This document shows positions 17,864 to 25,445 of a stretch of DNA of 64,000 nucleotides, one piece after another; the first letter of the stretch is position 1, and every line of letters begins with the position of its first letter. The stretch is from Sunxiuqinia elliptica (GTDB lineage Bacteria; Bacteroidota; Bacteroidia; Bacteroidales; Prolixibacteraceae). The translations under genes were made by a program, and so were the position numbers. The stretch covers positions 1,072,996-1,136,995 of the forward strand of contig NZ_FONW01000001.1 of assembly GCF_900113005.1 (NCBI RefSeq). The letters are read 5' to 3'. The notes under the pieces were generated by a model. The model did not search any database. It had not been told where the DNA came from and saw nothing but the letters and a program-made list of their open reading frames with translations.

Positions 17864-19873
17864 ATGAAGCATATAATGTGGAAGCTTATGGTGATTTTTC
17901 TGCTTGCTGTTTGTTACAGTAATCAGGCTAGTGCCCAGAAAATAACGATTCGCATGGCCGACAAAAGCTATGACGAATTTGCGTTTGTTGAGGCTATTGA
18001 TTTGTATGAGTTTGCCTACGAGAAAGATCCTGAAAATACCTATGTCATTCGTCGCTTGGCAGACTCCAATAGACAGCTTGGAAACACCGAAGAAGTCGAG
18101 AAATGGTTAAAGCTTTTAATTGATCGACGAAAGGAAGAACCGGAAGATTTATTTGCTTATTCTCAGGCGCTCAAAAGCAATGGAAAATACCTGGAAGCAG
18201 AACAGTGGTTGCAAGAATATGCAGAGCTTCGACCGGAAGACGGGCGGGTGAATATCCAGATTTCCTTGCTTGAATACATTCGCTTTTTACATCAGGATTC
18301 TGCCCGATACGATATTCGTCCGGTGTCGTTAAATACAGAAGGGTCAGAACTTGGAGCCACATTTTATCGCAATCAGATTGTGTTTTCTTCTACGCATGCA
18401 GGAAATGGGATGATAGTTCGAAAATACAAATGGAATGAGTTACCTTACCTCGATTTATTTGTCGGAGACCGCGCACCAAATGGCGATATCATCCATGTGA
18501 AGCCATTTGCTCCTAAGCTGCGCACCAATTATCACGACGGTCCCGTTTCATTTGATCCACGTGCTGATAAAGTGTACATTACCCGAAATAATGTCGGAAA
18601 ATCCGGGCTTAAAAAAGATGATGACGGAGTTGTGAATCTGAAGATTCTCTTTGGTGGAAAGGAAAACGATCGTTGGGAATATCGGGGAGAATTTCCTTTT
18701 AACAGTGAGAGCTATTCAACGGGACATCCTGCGATTGATGCGAGTGGTAAGGTTTTGTACTTTGCTTCAAACATGCCGGGTGGTTATGGTGGATCTGATA
18801 TTTATTTCTCGGTTTTTAATGATGGCTTCTGGAGCGAGCCATTTAATTTGGGGCCCAAAGTGAATACACAGGGAAACGAGTTTTTTCCTTTCATTAGCAA
18901 CGATGGCGTTTTGTATTTCTCTTCCAATGGACATGGAGGACTGGGGGGGCTTGATGTTTTCTCCTCAGTTCCGGAAGGCGGCGTGTTTAAAGAGATTGAA
19001 AACATGGGATATCCGGTTAATAGCCCTAAAGATGACTTTAGTTTTGTGCTGGATGAAACAGGAACAGAAGGTTATCTCTCGTCCAATCGGGCAAATGGCC
19101 GGGGAAATGACGATATCTATTACGTGAAACTGAATTATATTCCGGTCATCATCCGGGGAGTTGCCAGAGATCGGGATACCCGGGATATTCTTGTCGGAGC
19201 AAAAATTAGTGTAGCCAATGAACTTGGCGATACGCTTTTTACGAGTATTACGCCTAAAGATGGACAGTTTGAATTCGAGGTGAATAAGGGGAAAGACTAT
19301 ATCATTAACGGACAAAAGACCTATTATTTTACGAATGAAGCTGTGGTTGAAACCCAAAAGCTTCGTCAAAATGATGAAACTTTTGTCGAGCTCTTCCTGG
19401 AGATGGAGGCTGTTGACGAAGATGGCTACCCCGAACCAAAAAGAATGGAAGAAGAGAATGGAGAACCACTTCAGATTATTGAAAATGATTATGTTGGTTT
19501 TGATATTGGTCGTTGGGAAATTGAATCTGCTGCAGCTACTACTATTGATCAACTTATTGAATTTCTCAAGAAATACCCAGACATGGAGATCCGGATCGAA
19601 TCACATACAGATTCGAGGGGAGATGATGAAGAAAATATGCTGCTGACGAAACGCCGGGCAAGGGCTGCTTTTGAATATATCCGTTCGAAAGGGATTGACC
19701 CGTTGCGAGTTGGCTACGAGGGATTTGGGGAAACCCGTTTGCTCAATAAATGTGACGACGGTGTTGAGTGCTCTGAAGCGGAGCATGCTGTAAACATGCG
19801 AACGGAGGTCAAGGTTGTTCGCAAAGGGGAGTATCGAGGCAAACGATCCAAACGGAATGTCTTTTATTTCTAA
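17864..19873 (+). CDS. PorE-like periplasmic protein: TPR, PD40 propeller, CRD-like and OmpA domains
   Basis: 669 residues. A signal peptide ends at ASAQ (no clear lipobox). Then come TPR-like helices (about 30-150), PD40/WD40-like propeller blades (about 165-420) with YFASNMPGGYGGSDIYFS and YFSSNGHGGLGGLDVF repeats, a carboxypeptidase-regulatory-like fold (about 425-510, GVARDRDTRDILVGAKI), and an OmpA C-terminal peptidoglycan-binding domain (about 545-660, ESHTDSRGDDEEN, TKRRARAAFEYI, GYEGFGETR). This domain order is that of PorE of Porphyromonas gingivalis, which links the PorP complex to the cell wall. It starts 17 bp after the porP-like gene, supporting a PorP-PorE pair. P. gingivalis PorE is a lipoprotein; this one seems not to be. 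Confidence 0.88.
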   Translation: MKHIMWKLMVIFLLAVCYSNQASAQKITIRMADKSYDEFAFVEAIDLYEFAYEKDPENTYVIRRLADSNRQLGNTEEVEKWLKLLIDRRKEEPEDLFAYSQALKSNGKYLEAEQWLQEYAELRPEDGRVNIQISLLEYIRFLHQDSARYDIRPVSLNTEGSELGATFYRNQIVFSSTHAGNGMIVRKYKWNELPYLDLFVGDRAPNGDIIHVKPFAPKLRTNYHDGPVSFDPRADKVYITRNNVGKSGLKKDDDGVVNLKILFGGKENDRWEYRGEFPFNSESYSTGHPAIDASGKVLYFASNMPGGYGGSDIYFSVFNDGFWSEPFNLGPKVNTQGNEFFPFISNDGVLYFSSNGHGGLGGLDVFSSVPEGGVFKEIENMGYPVNSPKDDFSFVLDETGTEGYLSSNRANGRGNDDIYYVKLNYIPVIIRGVARDRDTRDILVGAKISVANELGDTLFTSITPKDGQFEFEVNKGKDYIINGQKTYYFTNEAVVETQKLRQNDETFVELFLEMEAVDEDGYPEPKRMEEENGEPLQIIENDYVGFDIGRWEIESAAATTIDQLIEFLKKYPDMEIRIESHTDSRGDDEENMLLTKRRARAAFEYIRSKGIDPLRVGYEGFGETRLLNKCDDGVECSEAEHAVNMRTEVKVVRKGEYRGKRSKRNVFYF

Positions 19874-19958
19874 GCAGAACCGGATAATCTTCTTTTGGGG
19901 CGTAAAACAGGTGATTTGTAGTTATATTTGTTTTTTCAACTACTAACTACAAATTATC

Positions 19959-21557
19959 ATGAAAGTAAATTACTCAGCTTTGTTGCTTCTGACCGGAGCC
20001 GCTGCTTGTTCCGGGGGTACCTCATCTCCTGAAAAAGAACAAGCCAAACCCAATGTCCTTTTTATTTTAGCTGACGATTTAGGTTACCACGACCTAAGTT
20101 GTATGGGGAGTCAGTATTACGAAACTCCAAATATTGATCGCATTGCTTCGGAAGGGATGGTTTTTACCAATGGTTATGCCGCTTGTCAGGTGTGTAGCCC
20201 TTCACGGGCCAGTATCATGACCGGAAAATTTGCTCCTCGTCATGGAATTACCGATTGGATTGGTGCACCAAGTGGCGAAGCTTGGCGGAAGTTAAATCGA
20301 AACAATAAATTGTTGCCTGCCGAGTATGTTCATGAACTTCCTGCCGCAGATATCACCTTGCCTGAAGCGATGAAGCAGGCTGGTTATAAAACGTTTTTTG
20401 CTGGGAAATGGCATTTAGGTGATAAAGGTTCGTGGCCTGAGGATCACGGATTTGACATTAATGTTGGCGGTTGGGATAAAGGAAGCCCAATTGGTGGTTA
20501 CTACTCTCCTTGGGAAAATCCGAACCTACCAAATCGAAAAGATGGAGAGAACCTTTCCATGCGATTGGCTGAAGAAACGGTTGACTTTTTGAAAGCTAAT
20601 AATCCAGCAGAAACCGGTCAGCCGGTATTTGCTTATCTATCATTTTACGCAGTGCATGGCCCCATTCAAACAACAGAAGAGAAATGGGAAAAGTACCGGC
20701 AAAAAGCTGCGGAAAAAGGAATTGCTCCATCCGGATATAAAATGGGCCATTTCCTACCGATTCGCCAAGTTCAGGATAATCCGATTTATGCAGGCTTGGT
20801 AGAATCAATGGATGATGCTGTTGGGCGCGTGCTACAAGCATTGGACGAATTGGGGCTAGATGATAATACCATTGTTGTTTTTACATCAGATAATGGCGGA
20901 GTTTCGGCTGGCGATGCCTTCTCCACATCAAACCTCCCATTGCGAGGCGGCAAGGGTTATCAGTTTGAAGGAGGAATCCGTGAGCCATATTTTATCAAGG
21001 TTCCAGGTATGACGGATGGTGGTGCATTCTGCGATTCTCCGGTGTCAGGTACTGATTTTTATCCTACATTCCTGGAGCTCGCCGGACAGCCCTTGCTACC
21101 GGAGCAACATGCTGATGGGGTTAGCTTGGTGCCCTTACTGCAGGGAAAATCGATTGACGAGCGGCCTTTGATTTGGCATTATCCACACTATGGTAATCAA
21201 GGAGGAGAGCCTTCGGGAATTATCCGTTTAGGCGACTGGAAACTGATTCATTATTATGAAGATGAGCGTGAAGAACTGTATAATCTTCGGAATGACATGG
21301 AAGAGCAAAATGATTTAGCTACCAGCAATCCGGAGAAAACCAAGGAGTTGCATGATGCCTTATTTAGCTACCTGAATGGGGTTGGGGCAAGGTTTCCGGA
21401 GAAAGATCCGGAATACAGTGCAGAGAAAGAGCAGGCTTATTTGGAACGAGTTGAAAAGGTGAGAATGCCTCAGTTGGAGAAACAGCGCCTAAACTTCTTA
21501 TCCGAAGATTTTGATCCTGGCAATAATTGGTGGGGCAGTATGGTAACCAGGGATTAA
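19959..21557 (+). CDS. Lipoprotein sulfatase (FGly type, S1 family)
   Basis: 532 residues. The lipobox TGAAAC predicts lipidation at Cys17. The sulfatase core begins PNVLFILADDLGYHD (metal-binding Asp pair at 39-40), with the signature CSPSRASIMTG placing the formylglycine-forming Cys at residue 79, followed by GKWHLG and TSDNGG motifs. Such enzymes remove sulfate esters from glycans. An anaerobic- or FGE-type maturase must be encoded elsewhere. The gene is alone on its strand, 85 bp after the PorE-like gene and 7 kb from the utilisation locus, so its substrate cannot be read from context. The subfamily cannot be fixed by eye. Confidence 0.93.
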   Translation: MKVNYSALLLLTGAAACSGGTSSPEKEQAKPNVLFILADDLGYHDLSCMGSQYYETPNIDRIASEGMVFTNGYAACQVCSPSRASIMTGKFAPRHGITDWIGAPSGEAWRKLNRNNKLLPAEYVHELPAADITLPEAMKQAGYKTFFAGKWHLGDKGSWPEDHGFDINVGGWDKGSPIGGYYSPWENPNLPNRKDGENLSMRLAEETVDFLKANNPAETGQPVFAYLSFYAVHGPIQTTEEKWEKYRQKAAEKGIAPSGYKMGHFLPIRQVQDNPIYAGLVESMDDAVGRVLQALDELGLDDNTIVVFTSDNGGVSAGDAFSTSNLPLRGGKGYQFEGGIREPYFIKVPGMTDGGAFCDSPVSGTDFYPTFLELAGQPLLPEQHADGVSLVPLLQGKSIDERPLIWHYPHYGNQGGEPSGIIRLGDWKLIHYYEDEREELYNLRNDMEEQNDLATSNPEKTKELHDALFSYLNGVGARFPEKDPEYSAEKEQAYLERVEKVRMPQLEKQRLNFLSEDFDPGNNWWGSMVTRD

Positions 21558-22036
21558 AAGGCTTGATTTCAATCCTTAGTTTACCAACGTGTTTTTGACC
21601 ATTCTTATAATAGAAAAAGAGATCACTTGTTAATAAACGTTGAGAATTCGCAAATGAAATTGTCCAATTTTAAGGGATGATTGTTTGCGAATTCTCTTTA
21701 TATAAGGTTGTTTATTGAAGTGGTTTCTTCTTATTTTAAGCGTTTTGGAGTTTTTGGGTCGATGGTATCCATCCATATAAATTATTTCGTTTTAAGATTG
21801 ATGGAGGTGTTTTGTTGTTGAGAATACCTTGTTCTTATTGCTTGATGACTACATTTTGAATGAAACGAGATCGCTGTTTTTATTATGTACTAATGATAAT
21901 AAATACAAGCGTTTTTCTGAAATAGCTTGTCTTTCAGTGTGTTAAAAAGCATCGGATTTCATTGCCTTTTTCTCTAATTTTATTAGAACTGCGTTTTTAA
22001 ATGAGCAGTATGGTATTAATTTAAAATGAGTTAAAG
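21558..22036. other. 479-bp AT-rich intergenic region
   Basis: I see no gene here. Its main structure is the inverted repeat at 21642-21696, listed separately. The remainder has no repeat or motif I can support. Confidence 0.5.
21642..21696. terminator. 13-bp perfect inverted repeat downstream of the sulfatase gene
   Basis: GAGAATTCGCAAA (21642-21654) is the reverse complement of TTTGCGAATTCTC (21684-21696). The 29-nt loop contains a smaller AAATT/AATTT hairpin. The tail TTTATATAAGG is only weakly T-rich. It may act as a terminator; its size would also fit a small mobile repeat. Confidence 0.4.
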
Positions 22037-22948
22037 ATGAAGAAATTTACATTTTTGATGTTTTTTTTCTTGGTGTGGGGATTATCTCATGCTCAGAAGA
22101 AAAATGGCACGGTGTTCATTGAGCATCCAGCTATGGAGAAAGTAAACATGTTATGGCAGGCATTTGAACAGGGAGATCAAGCCGCTTATGGAAATTTGTT
22201 GGCCGATACGGTGATGGTCTTTTTCAATGGAAATCGTACCCTACGCACACGCGAGGCCGAAAACAAAAACCTGGAGTGGTGGGCCAGCGAGTTCGAAAAT
22301 CTGAAAGTTGTAGCTGATACGCCAGCCTATGCTGATGCGATCGAGTACAAGGAAAGCGGTGTCTGGGTACAGGACTGGTTGCGCATTCAGGCAACCCACA
22401 TCAAAACAGGGAACAATGTGGATTTATCGATTCATAACCTGTACAGTTTCAACAAAGATGGATTGATTACTTCTTTGCACCATTATTTTAACAATGATGT
22501 ATTTGAACATTTGCGGAACGATCAACGGACCCGTGAAAATGGGAAAGTGTACATCAATCACCCGTACATTTTGAAAGTGCGTAAGCTGGTTAATGCTTAT
22601 TGTGCTGAAGATATTGAAGGCATGTTGCCATTTTATGCTGAAGATGTTGCTTTCTCAAATTCGACTCTGAAACTGAAAGAACAAAAGGATTTAGCGACTC
22701 AGCAAAAAGACTGGGAGCGTATTTTTGATACCTGGGATAACATCCATATGAAGCAGGTTGGCTACCCAGACTGCATTTATTATGAGCTGAATAACAACTA
22801 CGTTGTGTATTCCTGGTGGAATTTCTCAGCAGTAGCTAAAGAAGATGGCCGAAAAGTAGTTTTTCCAATCATGTTGTCGCAGACTTTCAATGATGACGGA
22901 AAAATCGTTTATTCGTTGGCCTATTACAGTACCAATCATTTCGAGTAG
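22037..22948 (+). CDS. Exported protein with two tandem NTF2/SnoaL-like domains
   Basis: 303 residues, signal peptide ending at LSHAQ. Two halves repeat the same pattern: residues about 23-160 begin NGTVFIEHPAMEKVNMLWQA and residues about 170-303 begin NGKVYINHPYILKVRKLVNA, each followed by an acidic segment (GDQAAYGNLLADTV; EDIEGMLPFYAEDV) and a terminal sheet, as in NTF2-like folds. NTF2-like proteins bind small molecules or catalyse simple reactions; no catalytic residues can be assigned, so function is unknown. The repeat indicates internal duplication, and the secreted location is unusual for this fold. It is monocistronic, with a converging neighbour. Confidence 0.7.
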   Translation: MKKFTFLMFFFLVWGLSHAQKKNGTVFIEHPAMEKVNMLWQAFEQGDQAAYGNLLADTVMVFFNGNRTLRTREAENKNLEWWASEFENLKVVADTPAYADAIEYKESGVWVQDWLRIQATHIKTGNNVDLSIHNLYSFNKDGLITSLHHYFNNDVFEHLRNDQRTRENGKVYINHPYILKVRKLVNAYCAEDIEGMLPFYAEDVAFSNSTLKLKEQKDLATQQKDWERIFDTWDNIHMKQVGYPDCIYYELNNNYVVYSWWNFSAVAKEDGRKVVFPIMLSQTFNDDGKIVYSLAYYSTNHFE

Positions 22949-23039
22949 TTTTTGGAAATCAGATTGCTATATTTCAGGTTTGGCAGGGAGGAACCAAACT
23001 TGGAATATATCCTTTTTCGATCCAAGCTATTCTCATCAG

Positions 23040-23825
23040 TTAGTCCCAGTTCAATACCATTCCGGTTTTTAATTGCTGAATGCCAAATTCTTGGTAGAAA
23101 GCTGTTAGTGCAGGAAGTTCAGTACAATGAGATGGATACAACTCCTTGATTTTTTCGTGCTTGAAATAGCGAATGGTTTCTTGGGTTTGCAGATTATTTT
23201 CTTTTAAATGAAAACCTCCAATGATTCGTTCTATTTGTTGTATCCCGGTAACAGCTTTGGCGTGCTCGCAGATATTGGCAATTCCGGAATGCGAGCAGCC
23301 AGTTACAATTGTTAGCTTTTCATGCTGAATGAGTGCTAAAGCCGTGTCATCCGGAATAAAATCTTCGTTTCCCTGGGCATCTTTGAATGTCGTCGTTTGC
23401 GTTTCAAAAGGAGTTTTGCGAGGAATCTCTCCTAAGAAAAAGATTTGCTCCGTAATTTGTCGAGCTTGTTGACTACTTGTAAGTTGAAATTTCTCCTGAA
23501 CTTCTTGCAATGAAAGATGTAACCCGACTGTGGTGTCATCCTTTTTCCGAAACCGTTGCGTAAAGGTAGCCGGATGAGTTAGCAACGGTAAGGAATCAAG
23601 ATGAGCTAATCCATTGGCATGATCCCAATGTCCATGGCTAATCACAATCAGATCAACTGTTTGTTGTAAGTCAATTCCCAGTTTTTGCGCATTCTTTAAG
23701 AAAACGTCGCTGTGTCCGGTATCAAATAAGATTTTCTTGCCGTCATGTTCAACCAGGTATGACAGCCCGTGTTCCGCTAAAAAATGCCCCCCAGCATGAT
23801 TGTCGGTAAGTATCGATAGTTTCAT
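23040..23825 (-). CDS. MBL-fold metallo-hydrolase, pterin/ribofuranosylaminobenzene-phosphate synthase-like
   Basis: 261 residues with the metallo-beta-lactamase motif SHGHWDHANG at about 63-72, preceded by ILFDTGHSD and followed by TGCSHSGIANI and GGFHL, the metal-ligand pattern of the subgroup annotated as '7,8-dihydropterin-6-yl-methyl-4-(beta-D-ribofuranosyl)aminobenzene 5'-phosphate synthase'. In bacteria the true substrate is unknown. No signal peptide, so cytoplasmic. It follows the NifX-like gene by 19 bp on the same strand, suggesting a two-gene unit. Confidence 0.82.
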   Translation of the reverse strand: MKLSILTDNHAGGHFLAEHGLSYLVEHDGKKILFDTGHSDVFLKNAQKLGIDLQQTVDLIVISHGHWDHANGLAHLDSLPLLTHPATFTQRFRKKDDTTVGLHLSLQEVQEKFQLTSSQQARQITEQIFFLGEIPRKTPFETQTTTFKDAQGNEDFIPDDTALALIQHEKLTIVTGCSHSGIANICEHAKAVTGIQQIERIIGGFHLKENNLQTQETIRYFKHEKIKELYPSHCTELPALTAFYQEFGIQQLKTGMVLNWD

Positions 23826-23844
23826 TTTAGTTCGTCTATTGTAT

Positions 23845-24276
23845 TCAGCAGTTATTGGAGACAGCTGTTTTCAATGCTCCTCGTTGTAAGTTGAATAGTT
23901 TGTAATGTCCGGCATTTTCAAGCCACTCTTCTTCGATCCAACGCATTCTTTTTTGTAAGACTGGAAACAAATCCTCAGGACTTGAGCTGTTAACCAATAC
24001 TGGCACGAATGAATCATTTATACTTTTTAGATTTTCGCTGAAGCGGTTGGCAACAAGAATACTAATGTTTTGCTCATGCAAAAAATGAATGAGCAAATGG
24101 TATCTTTCCGCTACTGATCTTGGGTTGGGCAATTGTTTCAATGGATTTGGGAAACTCTCCAGTACGTTGAACTCTTGGTTGTTCCATTCGTAAATTAGGA
24201 ACTGTTCGGCATCGGCAAAGTAATTTTGGTCGAACATCAACGAGGAGTTAACGGCTAAAGCTAATCGTATTTTCAT
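23845..24276 (-). CDS. NifB/NifX (dinitrogenase FeMo-cofactor) family protein
   Basis: 143 residues with the small Nitro_FeMo-Co fold: MKIRLALAVNSS at the start, the FADAEQFLIYE strand near residues 20-30, a SVAERYHLLIHFLHEQNISILVANRF stretch around 55-78, and a helical end. Family members carry or insert metal clusters (NifX, NafY) or are orphan proteins of unknown role. No nif genes are in the window, so a nitrogenase role is unlikely. The gene has an almost perfect Shine-Dalgarno sequence, rare in this window. The pairing with a pterin-type MBL protein hints at a shared cofactor-related job; this is inference. Confidence 0.75.
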   Translation of the reverse strand: MKIRLALAVNSSLMFDQNYFADAEQFLIYEWNNQEFNVLESFPNPLKQLPNPRSVAERYHLLIHFLHEQNISILVANRFSENLKSINDSFVPVLVNSSSPEDLFPVLQKRMRWIEEEWLENAGHYKLFNLQRGALKTAVSNNC

Positions 24277-24283
24277 TTTAATA

Positions 24284-24290
24284 CCTCCTT
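24284..24290 (-). promoter_or_regulatory. Strong Shine-Dalgarno sequence (AAGGAGG) for the NifX-like gene
   Basis: The minus strand reads AAGGAGG, 7 nt before the ATG at 24276. Bacteroidota genes seldom carry such a site, and no other gene start I inspected closely in this window has one of this strength. Confidence 0.7.
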
Positions 24291-24582
24291 GTTTTCATGC
24301 TGTGAATAATTGAATCTGGTTTATTGTTCTTTGGTTGCCATCGTTTGTAGTCTGGGCCTTTTGGGGTGCGGAGGACAAACGCTGTTTAGCTGGCTGGTTT
24401 AAGAATTACAAATATAACGAACTTATGATCGCGTTATTCTGCTTAGGGGCTTCTATTTTCTATTTTTTTGAAAATAATTGCTTCATTCTTAAATTATTTT
24501 GGGAATTTTCCTTTCTCCCTGAAAGAAAAAGGAGGAGTTGCCCTTCTTTATGGGACAACTCCTGGTAAAGTAACTTATTCAA
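24291..24582. other. Intergenic region upstream of the NifX-like gene
   Basis: Apart from the terminator at 24524-24563, I see no supported feature. A 77-codon plus-strand frame is present but shows no protein-like composition. Confidence 0.4.
24524..24563 (-). terminator. Rho-independent terminator of the TonB receptor/DUF4625 operon
   Basis: On the minus strand, AGGAGTTG-T-CCC pairs with GGGCAACTCCT (24533-24563, one bulged base) and is followed by CCTTTTTCTTT. It lies just after the stop of the DUF4625 gene. Confidence 0.75.
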
Positions 24583-25074
24583 TTAATGGTGATCATGGTC
24601 TCCATCTCCTTCTGCAAGAACCACATCAATAAAAATGTGACTTTCATTGCCGGCCTTGTCTGTACAAAAGATTCCAAAGTGGTACTTTCCATGAGCTACT
24701 GGCAGATTATCAATCAGTTCAGGAATAATCAACTCGTGATGATGTACCGTGGCGTTTTTTTGTCCAGGACTAAAAGTCCAGCTGTTGGAATAGCGAAATG
24801 GAGTTTCTTCACCCTCTATGCGGGCCGATTTATGCGTATGACCATCAAAATTGTTGTGAATATCAATTTTGTAAGAATGAAGTTCAGTGTCGTCTTCAAA
24901 CTCACAGTCAAAATGCACATCGTGTCCAATGTAAAGCGTGTCATTATTTGCTGGCGCTTCAATGCGAATAACGGGTTTCGTTGTATCTACAAAGTCATCT
25001 TCGCAGGCAGCAAAGGCAAAAAGAATTGTAAGAATACCAATAAATTGAATGTATGGGGTTTGTATGCGTTTCAT
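24583..25074 (-). CDS. DUF4625 lipoprotein, histidine-rich
   Basis: 163 residues, lipobox AFAAC at residues 20-24. A single Ig-like DUF4625 domain follows, with TKPVIRIEAPANNDTLYIG at its start and GIFCTDKAGNES near its end. Histidines are enriched (HSYKIDIHNNFDGHTH, VHHHE, and a terminal DGDHDHH), suggesting metal binding. It is the last gene of an operon with a TonB receptor and a small histidine-rich membrane-linked protein. In known genomes DUF4625 genes often accompany TonB receptors. An outer-membrane-associated metal-handling role is inferred, not shown. Confidence 0.78.
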   Translation of the reverse strand: MKRIQTPYIQFIGILTILFAFAACEDDFVDTTKPVIRIEAPANNDTLYIGHDVHFDCEFEDDTELHSYKIDIHNNFDGHTHKSARIEGEETPFRYSNSWTFSPGQKNATVHHHELIIPELIDNLPVAHGKYHFGIFCTDKAGNESHIFIDVVLAEGDGDHDHH

Positions 25075-25100
25075 AAATTGTCTGTTATTTAAATAATTAC

Positions 25101-25442
25101 TTATTTTTTAGTTTGAATGAGCGGTATTGCAGGAGGCCCGCGCAAAAAGTAATTATAAGCGTAAGGTGAAAGTTCCGGCGAAATAAATGCCCGGTATACA
25201 ATGAGAATAACTTGATTTAGAAATACCCGGTAATGGTTAAACAGAAATGGACTGAATACGATTTGCTCCACATCCTTGTAGGGACAGCTTATTCCATGGT
25301 TTTCGACGGGTTCAAAAGCTTTGCTGACGGACAGCTTATGAACATGATGGTGGAAAAAGAGGAAGTGAATATCCCGTGCTGTTTCGTTGAATAACAAAAC
25401 AAGGCTGATAACTAGGGCGATATGTTGGGCAATTCGTTTCAG
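25101..25442 (-). CDS. Small histidine-containing membrane/exported protein with non-ATG start
   Basis: The frame is open directly after the TAA stop of the TonB receptor (25446-25448) and runs 113 codons from CTG 25442; ATT 25433 is an alternative. A start at TTG 25397 would delete most of the hydrophobic segment LKRIAQHIALVISLVLLF, so I reject it. After this segment come HFLFFHHHVHK, a Cys in GISCPY, and the ending LRGPPAIPLI. The protein upstream of the receptor has the same plan: hydrophobic start, His cluster, Cys region, ending LRAPPAWA. They are likely distant paralogues flanking one receptor. The position 3 bp after the receptor stop suggests translation by reinitiation. Function unknown; metal sensing or chaperoning is a guess. 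Confidence 0.6.
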   Translation of the reverse strand: MKRIAQHIALVISLVLLFNETARDIHFLFFHHHVHKLSVSKAFEPVENHGISCPYKDVEQIVFSPFLFNHYRVFLNQVILIVYRAFISPELSPYAYNYFLRGPPAIPLIQTKK

Positions 25443-25445
25443 AGC

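Noticed and set aside
24335-24568. 77-codon plus-strand frame upstream of the NifX-like gene
   Set aside because: It runs across a minus-strand terminator hairpin and has no recognisable protein pattern.
24586-25092. 168-codon plus-strand frame antisense to the DUF4625 lipoprotein gene
   Set aside because: The opposite strand encodes a clear lipoprotein with a domain match; the antisense frame has no family features.
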